A stretch of DNA of 64,000 bases from Cliona cf. orientalis (Eukaryota; Porifera; Demospongiae; Clionaida; Clionaidae): NCBI GenBank assembly GCA_963930775.1, contig OZ005703.1:3782001-3846000 (forward strand), given 5' to 3'. The notes beneath the pieces are model-generated. The model did not search any database. It saw only the letters and a list, made by a program, of their open reading frames with translations, and was not told the DNA's origin. A program made the position numbers and the translations under genes. Shown one piece after another: positions 43,501 to 52,780 of this stretch. Position 1 is the stretch's first letter; each line of letters starts with the position of its first letter.

Positions 43501-46500
43501 GATAAATTGTGGACCATTGTCCGTTACGATCTGTTCTGGTATACCGTGTACTGAAAACCATTCACGCAAAACATTCAACGTCTTGGAAACTGTGGTAGTA
43601 GTCATTACTCTTACTTCAGGCCACTTAGAGTAAGCATCAACACATACTAGGAACATCACTCCTTGGAAAGGACCAGCAAAGTCTAGGTGTACTCTCTGCC
43701 ACGGCTTAGAGGGCCATATCCATGGATGTAGTGGTGCCGCTGGAGGTGCTCCTTTCACAGCTTGGCACGACTGACAAGATTTCGCTAACTGCTCCAAGTC
43801 CTTGTCAAGCCCTGGCCACCACATGTAACTGCGAGCAACAGACTTCATACGTGTCACTCCTGGATGGTCCTTGTGGAGCTCTTCCATGAGCTGATCTCTC
43901 AATCTGTGGGGGATGATGACTCGAATTCCCCAGAGTAGACACCCCTCCTCCACCGTTAACTCGTTTCGTCTGTCGGAGAAGGGACGCAAGTACTGTGGTA
44001 CTTGATGTGGCCAACTTCCTTTCGTATAGCGATACACTTTGCTTAGGATTCGATCTGAGTGAGTTGCAGCTCGTAGCTGACGTACTGTGACAGGCAGTGC
44101 TTCCATCTGCGAGATGTTAAAAATCTTGGAGTCATTGTTAGTCTCTTCAGGAGGAACATCACTTAGCGGCAGGCGAGACAAACCATCAGCATTGCCATGG
44201 TCTCCTGTAGGACGAAATTCAATCTCATAATGATATGCAGACAGAATCCAAGACCACCTTTGTAGTCTGGCAGCAGCGAGCGGCGGAATGCCCTTTTTCG
44301 GACCGAGGATAGCGGTAAGGGGCTTGTGGTCAGTAACTATAGTGAATGACCGACCGTAGAGGTACGAATGAAAACGCTTCACTCCGAAAATCAACGATAA
44401 CGCCTCTTTTTCAACTTGAGCGTAATTCTTTTCACTACTCGTGAGTGTACGTGAGGCAAAAGCCACTGGACGTTCTGTGCCGTCGGGTAGCACATGTGCG
44501 ATTACGGCTCCGATTCCGTACGCAGAAGCATCTCCAGCCATGTGGATGGGCAAATCTGGATTGTAGTGCATGAGGACTTCTGAAGAGGTGAGTGTCTGTT
44601 TGGCGAGTTCAAAGCTCTTTTGACACTTTTCAGCCCATTTCCATTTGGCATCTTTTCGAAGGAGATCATTCAAGGGAGCTAGGATGGTTGCGGCATTCGG
44701 AATGAACTTTCCATAATAATTAATCTGACCCAGGAACGAACGTAACTCCTGGATATTCTTGGGAGCTGGAGCATCATTATGGCTTTCAACTTCTCCTTTG
44801 TAGGGTGGAGTCCCTCTGCGTCAATACGATGACCTAGAAAAATCACACTCGACTGAAGGAAACGACATTTCGACTTCTTTACGTGAATGCCATGTCGTAG
44901 GAGGCGCTGCAAGACTTCCTCCAAACGCTCCAAGTGCTCTTCTGTGGACTTGCCGGTGATAATGATGTCATCAATATAGCAAGCTACTCCCTCAACTCCC
45001 TGAAGTATCGTATCCATGATCCGTTGGAAAACTGCAGGGGCCGACGCAATCCCGAAGGGAAGCCTAGTATACTGGTATAGGCCCTCGTGTGTATTTATCG
45101 TCACGAATTTCCGGGACTCTTCATCCATGATGAGCTGATTATACGCATGACTCAAATCGAGGGTAGTGAATTGCTTGCCTCCGGCAAGGGTAGCGAATAT
45201 GTCGTCTGGCTTGGGCAGGGGGTATTGATCGACATCTAGCACAGGGTTCGGTCACCTTGTAGTCACCGCACAGGCGTAGCTGGCCATCAGGTTTGGGCAC
45301 AGTGACAACAGGTGCTGCCCACTCACTGTAGTTGGTTTTCTCTAACACACCATCTCGTTCCAATCGATCTAGTTCACTCTCAACACGTTCCTTTAATGCC
45401 AGGGGGACCGATCGAGGCTTGAAAAACTTCGGCGAGGCTCCAGGTGTGACACTGAGCTTGGCGGTGAAGGGTGTTATAGTGCCCAGCGTCTCACTGAAAA
45501 CTTCCTGGCACTGCTCTTGAAGTGCAGCAACTCGACTTGTTACACTAGCGGTTGTGGCGGACACTTTCCCAATCTTTCTCCAGTCCAATCTCACAACTCT
45601 CAGCCAGTCACGACCCATTAGACACGGACCGGACCCAGATACAACGAGGAGCTTCAAGCTCTTGTGATGCTGCTGACCGTACTTAATGTCCACAGTCATG
45701 GTGCCTTTCACGGGGATCTGCTCGCCAGTGTAGGTCTTGAGGATGACGCCAGTAGGTTGCAGCGTGGAGTGGGTGAGAAGTGGGGCTACAGCTGACTCTG
45801 GAGCCAGGGAGACAGCTGCTCCAGTATCCACCTCCATGGTGAGGGGTTGCCCATTGACCTCCAGCTCTGCCTTGTAGGGAGGGGAAGACTTGTTCTGGAC
45901 CACGAACAGAGATTCTTCTTGACTGTCTGAGGTCTGATCAGGCTCTGTAGAGGACACCCACTTTGTTTTCTTAGCTTGCCCTTTGGGGTGTTTCCCTGGT
46001 TGCTTTGATCTGCACACTGGTGCGATATGCCCTACCTTTCCACACTTGTGGCATGTAGCAGACCTAAATTTACAATCTTTCTGATCGTGGTTTCCTCGCC
46101 CACACCGACCACAGGGTTTGGCAGGTGCGTCAACAGCCAGCATGGGTGCAGCACGGCTTCCTTTGAGCTCTTGGCGGCAGCTTCCATTCCTTGTGAAATT
46201 TCCACAGCTTTATCCAACGTCAGGTTGGCCTTTGTTAGCAAAACTTTCTGAATATTATCGCTCTGCATACCACACACTAGTTTATCACGCAAAGCTTCAG
46301 TGAGGAAGGTACCAAATTTGCATCTGCTTGCCAAGAGTCGCAGGGAAGCGAGGTAGTCAGCGATCGATTCGCCAGTCTTCTGATCACGTCGATAAAAGTG
46401 AAAACGCTCCGCTATTATGATGGGCTCCGGGTCATAGTGTTTCTTCATCAATTCGACCAGTTCATCGTAGGATTTGTCCTTCGGAAGTTCAGGAGAAACG

Positions 46501-49500
46501 AGCCCACGAAGAAGCGTGTAATGCGTGGAACCAAGGACAGTCAGCAACGTTGGAACCACTTTGTCCGTCTCGATGGAGTTCGCTGATATGAACATCTGGA
46601 ATCGCTCCAGGTAAGCTGTGACTGTTTCTTTGTCAGGATAAAATTCCTGCATACGACCAATGGTCCGAGTAGCAGCCATGATTAGGGACTCGCACTGATC
46701 CCGTCCTCGTCGCCAGTTGTGGTGTCGTTACCACAAAGAGGCTGCTATTAAGGCCATACCAATTTGAATATATGTTTCTCGGACAGGCATGCCATCAAGA
46801 GACCCGGGTGGCAGGCAAAAAAAAAAAAAAAAAAATCTGAATCTGATTATTATCAATGCAAAGTTCAAGCAAAACCACAATACAGTGACATAAAATTAAT
46901 ATAAAAGCCACATGTCCGTTAACAAAGCCCTAAAATTAATTAATTTTCGTCGATTACGTAGGACAGTATACTTATGCGCATGCGCCATGTCGATATACAG
47001 CGTTTATTATTGCCAACACTTGACCACACCCTTTTTTTTTTTTTTTTTGGAATTCAGCAAAATGTGACCCGGCCGGATCCGAGAAACATATATTCAAATT
47101 GGTATGGCCTAAACTAGCTAGCTACCTAATGTACCCACAAGTGGTGAGCCTACCTAGCCTAGCTAGTACTCAGTCACAGAGAGAGGGGGGGGGGGATAAC
47201 TTTTTATTAAAACAGAGACATGGACATACAATGAGGACTGACAACTGACAGAACTGAACCAAACAGGAAATACAATCACTTAAATACAAGCACAAATTAG
47301 GGGGTGTGTGTGTGTCAACCACACATCCTGTGTAACTCTACCACACTTATAACACTGCCATTTGGACTCGCAAACCAGGTATGTAGTAGCTAGCTTGGTA
47401 ACAAACAGACACACACACAGAACGACTACTGTAGCCCTCTGGCACTTAATTGTACCAAGGTTACCTAAATATATGTTGTGCATTCTCACAGACTCGGCTT
47501 GTAACAACGCAAATGCAATCCCGACCAGAACGCGATACACCAGTACATATGCCATTGCAATCATTGGATAGTACTGATGGGAGGGGCTGGAAGGTCAGGG
47601 TATGGGTTGCACATGGTTAACAGGATTAGTCTCTAGGGTTTGTCTATACACGTGGACTGAACAGATGGGAGGGGCTGGGTTGTGAATGCCAGAATGGTTA
47701 GCAGGGTTAGTGTGGGAGGGGCTGGGTTGCAAACGTTAGAAGGGTTAATCTCTGGTTTATCTATAAAAGTAACAACTGCCAGCAGCAACAACAGTGCTCG
47801 GCAAAAAACACTGCAGACTTAGCTAATTATTAAAAATTTCTTGATGCCAGTAACCATAAGACCATGCCTTGGGTTTATTATTATGATGATGTGATTTTTT
47901 TTTTATTATTGGTCAATACAGCTATCCCAAGATTCACCCGTCAACCTCTGCACAGATTTAACATTGATCCTGGGTCAACAATATCACTCTCTATAGTAGC
48001 CGTCAATGGTGGAATTTACCAGTGGCAGGTTAATGATACAGATGCTGATGAAAGTAGCAAGTATCAAGGAACAACAACCAGTACTTTGGTGATACACAAC
48101 ATTGAGGAAAATGATGAAGGATTTTATTTGTGTATTGTCAGCAATGAATATATCAGTGTGAGATCGGACAGGGCTGCCATAACTGTCTGTAAGTGAATTT
48201 TATCAAAATCTCTATATTTGGTTTCTCATACATAATACCTATAATACAACCAAAAATGTTTTTCAAAGCAACAATTTTCTTATATAATATATAGTCTGTA
48301 TCATCCCTGAGAGCACAAGAGATGCACTTTGCTACAAGTACGATCATTGATCAGAATTGTAGTGCCTTGTGCATAAATGAGGGTGGCCATAGAGAGAGAC
48401 ACATTCTTGAATGATCGGCGTGAAGCACCACATGTTTTGAGAGGCCTGCTGAGCTGGCCACTGAGCCTCTGAGTCTCAAGCGAAGTGAGAGGCGAGGTCT
48501 GTTCATTGTCATACCTGTCAATAATCTGGTGGTAGAGTTGACATTCGAGCAGAACGAGAATGTCACCATTGCATGCATCTCTGTGGTGAGTTCAAGCAGC
48601 TGCTGTCGGCCTATAGTGGGGGTGTGGCCTACACGACAATACACTGGTGTAAGAACCAGGGGGGCTCAGTCCACAGCCTACCCAGTAATTATGTATTATC
48701 TACACCCTCGGAAATTTTACTTGTTCACACTTGTATAGGATTTACACTGATTCTGTGTTAGGACAATGTCACATGTAGCCTCGATTCTGTACGCATAATT
48801 TTCTGTAATGTGGTTGTCTCAAATGTTTTGGATGAGCAGACTTTTATTTGGAGTGACATAGTTGAACTTTGGCCCAACAGTGATACAAACAAGTAGAATG
48901 CAAAAAGATGCGGAAATTCAAAACTTCCTGGGGGAGTATGTCCCCAGATCCCCCTAGATTTTGACGGGCATAGCCTGCCATATATATATCTACTGAATTG
49001 CCAATTTTCAGCCCCATACTCCAAAACATCTTCTTACGTCACTGTAATATCCAAAGTTCATGTCGCTCTCATATGCGCATGCCCACCATACTAACAGCCA
49101 ATCTTATTGGGATAATAGCTGATGTGTGTGTATTATTGCAAAATGTTTACTGCCATCTAGGGTCTCTCCCACCTTGCAATACTGAGTTGGCCATGAATTA
49201 CCATGATTGGCCCACTCTCCCATAAGATTTTCATATTGCATCTGGATGCATAATTTAATAGTTACATTACTTGCATGGAAGTATATTGGTAGTTAGTTGT
49301 ACCACAGGGTTAACTTAAATAAATCAGTACTGCACATACCATGCTTGGCTGTAAGAAAATTGTCTTAGGTAATTGGAAGTTTAAATTAGAGGAGATTCTC
49401 CATTAACTTTTCGCTTGGAATATATTTAATATCACCAACTTTACTTATTCATAGTGAATGCTCCATATATTGTTGAAAACCCTGAGGATCAGATCGGTAT

Positions 49501-52500
49501 TGAAGAAGGAACTACTGTTATGTTCAGTATCATTGTGGTGGGAATGAAGCTTACGTTCAACTGGATGTTTCAGAATGGCTCACAGCTTCCCACTGATTTA
49601 AAGTATTCTGGACAGAATACGTCTATGTTTACCATTTTCTTTGTTTCGTGTGATGATTCAGCATTGTACCTGTGTGAAGTTCACAATCCAGCTGGGAGTG
49701 TAGTATCACAGCCTGCACGCCTATCTGTGTGTGAGTTACTACATCAATATTTCTTTTACCCCTCTAAATTTATACATTACTACATTTTTAGTTAATGTTG
49801 ATCTGATAGAAAGATTTGGAGCTGTTCCTGATATAACATCAGTGTTGCTGACATGGGCTTTGAGTGAAGAATCACTGAACAATACAAGTTATTTTCGTCT
49901 TAAGTATTTCCCAGTGCTCTTTCCAAACATGCTTGTTTTGGTGAATACAACTGACACAAGATATGAAGCAATCAGTCTTATACCTCAAGCAACTTACATT
50001 TTTGAATTACTACCAATCGTAGAGGAGGATGCTGCCAGCCGATCAATGTCAATTGAAGTCACTCTAGACAAACCTCTTCGTAAGCTTACTAATTAAATAC
50101 ATTTCCTAACGGATAATTACCCCGCGCGCATGCGCAAGGGGTAAAGCAATCGGTTTGTCTGTCTGTCGTCATCGTTGTTGTCAGCACAAAAATCATCAGA
50201 TCTCGCATTCTAGGCATCTGTGCGAGCTGTAAGCACAACCAATCGGTAGATATTGATGAAAAACTGATTTGTACACGCTTCGAATTGCTCAAAAAGGCTT
50301 ACTAGTGCTACAAATCATGCATTTTCTGTTCAGCATGCCTGTGGTTTGTCGACCACACCCACTCTTTTAGCATAGCAGTATGCTGATGTGACTGCGCGCA
50401 CTCAAGCTCAATGTTGAAAAGGGTCGTCAAGTCATAAAACTGCCGTATAGTATTGCAATACTATGCTACAGTGGCAGAGCGTGCGGGGAATATTATGCTA
50501 CAGAGCTCTAGTGTTTATGGTGTGATATTAATTGTTCATAGCTCCAGTTGAGAATATGAGTGCTGCTCTCACCAGTGAAACTTCAGCTCGTGTCTCGTGG
50601 AATTTGAAGCACAAGCTCCCAGGATGGAATTCCCTTTATTTCATGGTCTACTATAGTGCTCGCTCCCCTGATGGGCTTCATTCTGTTAGTCAGCAGTTTG
50701 AGGTCAGTGAGATGTCCACAGATATTAACCTGCTGGTGCTTGAAGCAGATTGGCAGCACTTATTTCAAGTTTCTGCAGTCTTGGCTGTTGGTTTTGAAGG
50801 CCTGGGAATTATTGAAAGTGAAAAGAGAGGAGCCATTCTTACAATTGACTTGGGTACGTTACCACTTGTTACAACAAAACTATTTTTCATGTGATCATTT
50901 ATACTTATATAGTCCGTATCCTATCTGGAAGTACATAAAAGGTGCACTCTTCCACTAGTTTAGAAGGCTCACAATTGGTCAGAATTATAGTGCCATGTAC
51001 ACAGATGAGGGTGGTCATAGATTCTCAAACGAACGGCACAAAGTACTGTATGTTTCATGAAGCCTTCTGATGGTAGGCTACCGAGCTTTGAGCGAAGTGA
51101 GAGGTGAGATCTGTTCTTTGTCATGCCTGGCAGCTGCTATTGGCCTGGACTATGCAATAATAAGTTCATACTGCTTCCATCTGTGCATGCACACTAGTTA
51201 TATTGCGGGCAATCTTGACATGCATGCATAGGGAGATATGAGCCATATAGATTTAATCTATGCTCGTGCATATTATAGCCACATTGTCCCACGATCATGA
51301 CACTTGTATTAAACAAAGAATGTGAACCGCAGATTTGATGATACTGTCTGCATTCACTATTTGTAGAAGTTTATAAGATATCAAATCTCCAAATAGAATA
51401 TCTTAACACATTCAATGGTAGTAGGGAGTAACTGACTGGATGTACAAGGTTCCTTAATGGATGCAGCTTATTTATTGTTACCATTGCCAGTCTAGTAACT
51501 AACATTAAACTGGCTGGGAATAGGAACATAGAGTGACAGCTTGAACCTTCAGCAACTACAGTTCTCTAGAGTAAATACCCCATATATGCATTTGATTCGA
51601 TCCATCATCTATGTAGAAGCAGGATCAATGATCGTTAAGTTAAACATCATTTCCTACTGCAGCTTATTGATTTTTGTACATGAGCATATGGCCAGCTGTA
51701 GAAGTGATAGGCATGTAGGCCAGAACTCGTCCATTCCAAACCAAGCCGTTTTTGTGAGATTTGATTACTGTTACAACTCACTCAAGTGTGATGACACACA
51801 CTTAGTCGATCACATGCTGACTCAGATATAGTTGTATGCATTTGCCCCCACTAAACAGTGCGCAGGGATAGTAAACTAGTGTGACACGTTCATCTCGTTC
51901 TCTCTAGATTTTGCGTAAATTTCAAACCTCCACCACAATTTGAGGAATGCTAGAAACCTACAATTAAATTCAATGATCCCTACCCAGCTTGAGTACTTAA
52001 TCTCATTCCCTTCCCAAATCCTTAATTGTGTTGGAACGAGACTATAGCTGCATGTAATAGTATATCAGTTTAACCCGGGTCTGATACACTGATAATAAAA
52101 TTATGAGTGTATGCAGCATCTCACAAGCTATGCTGCTATAATCATGCAGTGTGCATGGGATATGATGTCTATAGTTATGGATCAACTCTTGATCTTACCC
52201 ATGTCATGCATTAATTGCAGATGAAGTTTTGTTTCAACTTTTAATTGGGCCTATGGACTACTGCGTACAATGGGAGGTAGGTCCGGTTGATGGTGAGTCC
52301 AGAATAAATTATTGTAGAGCAACTATAATAATTATGGTATTTTACAGGTCCAACCATTATAGGCTTAAGATTAATGTGCATAAATATATTATTGATTCAA
52401 GGTAATATATTATTATAAGGTATCGTTTAACATTATAGGTGGAGAAAGCCAAGCAATTCCAGCTTGCAATACGACAAAAGATAGCTTCTGTTCTCTCCAC

Positions 52501-52780
52501 TTCCTGTGCTTGTAATTTTTCATTGCACTTGATTGATGATGGTGTATTTAGTTGCCGAACCTTTCACAACTTTGTTGTCTATCGGAGCAAGATATCAGGA
52601 CTTTTTGCTTCACGTATGATTCAATACCTATCTGAATGGGTAGAGATGAATCCAACATTGCAGGTGGATTGGTTGCTTCTTAATATTCACTCTTCATGCT
52701 CTGTGAGAATTGACTCAATAGATGATCCAGACTGCAGCATTCCAGTACCATCAAATACTACCAATATGTATTGTAATTGA
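40530..52780 (+). CDS. Secreted or truncated Ig/FN3 multidomain protein, 8 exons
   Basis: Predicted exons: 40530-40590, 40645-40983, 47922-48188, 49455-49730, 49792-50079, 50542-50853, 52221-52276, 52439-52780; 1941 nt, 646 aa. Exon 1 is a signal peptide (MKWLLLTSLFAVILLDIDAQ). Exon 2 is a Cys-rich Ig-like domain (CSTSFRPCC, WYYPDG, GRYRCAIP) of a type I associate with sponge receptors. Exons 3 and 4 are Ig-like; both keep the F-strand Cys (EGFYLC, SALYLC) and core Trp but lack the B-strand Cys. Exons 5 and 6 are FN3-like. Exons 7-8 encode a Cys-containing region (CACNFSLHLIDDG, FSCRTF) that may be a juxtamembrane domain. No transmembrane segment follows, so the product is soluble or the gene has lost its membrane and cytoplasmic part. 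All introns from 1 to 6 are phase 1. Intron 2 holds the retrotransposon and a possible second start at 47864. The ligand and role are unknown. Exons 1-2 could belong to a separate gene. Confidence 0.78.
41318..42030 (-). repeat. Composite dispersed repeat (TCATAATTACACCATAA family), reverse copy
   Basis: Matches in reverse the 13030-14190 and 16690-17245 copies, including AGTAGCAATTTACTTTTCTG, GGCCTCGCTGGAGCC and CAAGGGGCTGGCCC. It ends about 250 bp before the retrotransposon. Confidence 0.65.
42278..42282. repeat. Target-site duplication CTTAT, left copy
   Basis: CTTAT directly precedes the left LTR and is repeated at 47346-47350 after the right LTR, marking one intact insertion event. Confidence 0.93.
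42283..42550 (-). repeat. 3' LTR (268 bp)
   Basis: Begins TGTGGTGTCG and ends TCTACCACA, with TG...CA termini. Contains an unstable G run (about 42387-42402). In the element's orientation it follows the polypurine tract. Confidence 0.95.
42551..42563 (-). promoter_or_regulatory. Polypurine tract
   Basis: On the - strand it reads AAGGAGGGAGGAA directly before the 3' LTR, the expected primer site for plus-strand DNA synthesis. Confidence 0.9.
42682..44673 (-). pseudogene. pol: Ty3/gypsy RNase H-integrase part of pol
   Basis: Open frame of 663 codons from its first ATG; the frame also extends upstream. RNase H lies at the start (DASAYGIGAV, YAQVEKEALS, TDHKPL). Integrase follows: H-H-C-C zinc motif (HKDHPG, CQSCQ), then the core with the first Asp in LDFAGPF and the second in TDNGPQF. 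Where the family has the catalytic Glu of the D-D-E triad, this copy has Lys (codon at 43411-43413). An acidic Pro/Thr-rich C-terminal tail ends the frame. Confidence 0.93.
44679..45242 (-). pseudogene. pol: Ty3/gypsy reverse transcriptase palm region
   Basis: Open segment of 187 codons with reverse transcriptase motifs YPLPKPDD, LDLSHAY, LPFGIASAP, YIDDIIIT and FLGHRI. Its frame differs from both neighbours; frame breaks lie near 45240 and near 44760, so the polymerase cannot be read through. Confidence 0.92.
45139..46143 (-). pseudogene. gag-pol: Ty3/gypsy nucleocapsid zinc knuckles, protease and start of reverse transcriptase
   Basis: Open segment of 334 codons. It starts with two CX2CX4HX4C zinc knuckles (CGRCGRGNHDQKDC and CHKCGKVGHIAPVC), then an aspartic protease with VDTGAAVSL, then the first reverse transcriptase motifs (LRLCGDY) before the frame is lost. 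The zinc knuckles are in a different frame from the rest of gag. Confidence 0.9.
46032..46679 (-). pseudogene. gag: Ty3/gypsy gag, N-terminal part
   Basis: ATG at 46679 lies 18 bp after the primer binding site. The 215-codon frame encodes a capsid-like helical protein (YLERFQMF, ESIADYLASLR) and then leaves the zinc-knuckle frame. The change could be a decay indel or a programmed shift; the other breaks in the element favour decay. Confidence 0.88.
46698..46715 (-). promoter_or_regulatory. Primer binding site, tRNA-Ser type
   Basis: Two bases inside the 5' LTR the - strand reads TGGCGACGAGGACGGGAT. Its complement ends CCTCGTCGCCA, matching the 3' end of eukaryotic tRNA-Ser (CATCCTCGTCG plus CCA) with one difference. 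This is the expected start of minus-strand DNA synthesis. Confidence 0.85.
46718..47345 (-). repeat. 5' LTR, interrupted by a MITE
   Basis: Matches the 268-bp left LTR from TGTGGTGTCG to CTACCACA except for an insertion of about 360 bp after GGCTGCT (46746). Confidence 0.95.
46748..47112. mobile_element. MITE nested in the 5' LTR, 35-bp inverted ends
   Basis: Ends TTAAGGCCATACCAATTTGA... and ...TCAAATTGGTATGGCCTAA are inverted over about 35 bp to TCTCGGA/TCCGAGA. The other LTR gives the empty site (GGCTGCTAACTAGC). An A run and a T run lie inside. Target duplication is at most 1-3 A/T bases and cannot be fixed by eye. It inserted after the retrotransposon. Confidence 0.92.
47346..47350. repeat. 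Target-site duplication CTTAT, right copy
   Basis: Direct repeat of 42278-42282 immediately after the right LTR. Confidence 0.93.
47560..47800 (+). repeat. Duplicated upstream block with internal tandem units
   Basis: Three units begin GGGAGGGGCTGG and carry GGTTAGCAGGGTTAG-like motifs; the block ends TCTATAAAAGTAAC and GCCAGCAGCAACAACAG. It resembles 39985-40135 upstream of the same gene. Confidence 0.7.
47762..47768 (+). promoter_or_regulatory. TATA-like motif upstream of the possible internal start
   Basis: TATAAAA lies about 100 bp before the ATG at 47864, whose frame runs into the exon-3 Ig domain. A candidate core promoter only. Confidence 0.35.
48290..48640 (+). repeat. TAGTCCGTGTCCTA dispersed repeat, uninterrupted copy
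   Basis: Begins ATATAGTCTGTATCATCC, contains GATCAGAATTGTAGTGCC, CAAGCGAAGTGAGAGG and ends before the CACTGGTGTAAG element. GATCGGCGTGAAGC here is the equivalent of the Mutator-like insertion site at 17399. Confidence 0.65.
48641..49046. mobile_element. CACTGGYGTAAG TIR element, copy 2
   Basis: Ends CACTGGTGTAAGAACCAGGG and CATCTTCTTACGTCACTG are imperfectly inverted; AACTTCCTGGGGGAGTATG corresponds to the same block at 16480. Confidence 0.68.
50110..50512. repeat. GCGCATGCGC-type dispersed repeat, copy
   Basis: Begins ATTACCCCGCGCGCATGCGC and AAGGGGTAAAGCAATCGGTT, ends GCTACAGAGCTCTAGTG. In intron 5 of the Ig/FN3 gene. Confidence 0.7.
50910..51320 (+). repeat. TAGTCCGTGTCCTA dispersed repeat, full-length copy
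   Basis: Begins TATAGTCCGTATCCTATCTG, contains ACAATTGGTCAGAATTATAG, GAGCGAAGTGAGAGGTGAG and ends CACATTGTCCCACGATCATG. Confidence 0.65.
51321..52220. other. Unassigned rest of Ig/FN3 intron 6
   Basis: A 96-codon frame at 51541-51831 has no recognisable domain and no conserved splice context. Nothing else identified. Confidence 0.45.

Larger units (their letters stand above)
42283..47345 (-). mobile_element. Ty3/gypsy LTR retrotransposon, complete but defective
   Basis: Full structure on the - strand: 5' LTR 46718-47345 (with a nested MITE), tRNA-Ser-like primer binding site 46698-46715, gag, protease, reverse transcriptase, RNase H, integrase in Ty3/gypsy order, polypurine tract 42551-42563, 3' LTR 42283-42550, and CTTAT target duplications. 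The LTRs differ by only a few bases outside a G run and the inserted MITE, indicating a fairly recent insertion. The coding region needs at least three frame changes between gag and RNase H, and the integrase lacks its catalytic Glu, so this copy cannot move by itself. It lies antisense in intron 2 of the Ig/FN3 gene. Confidence 0.96.
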
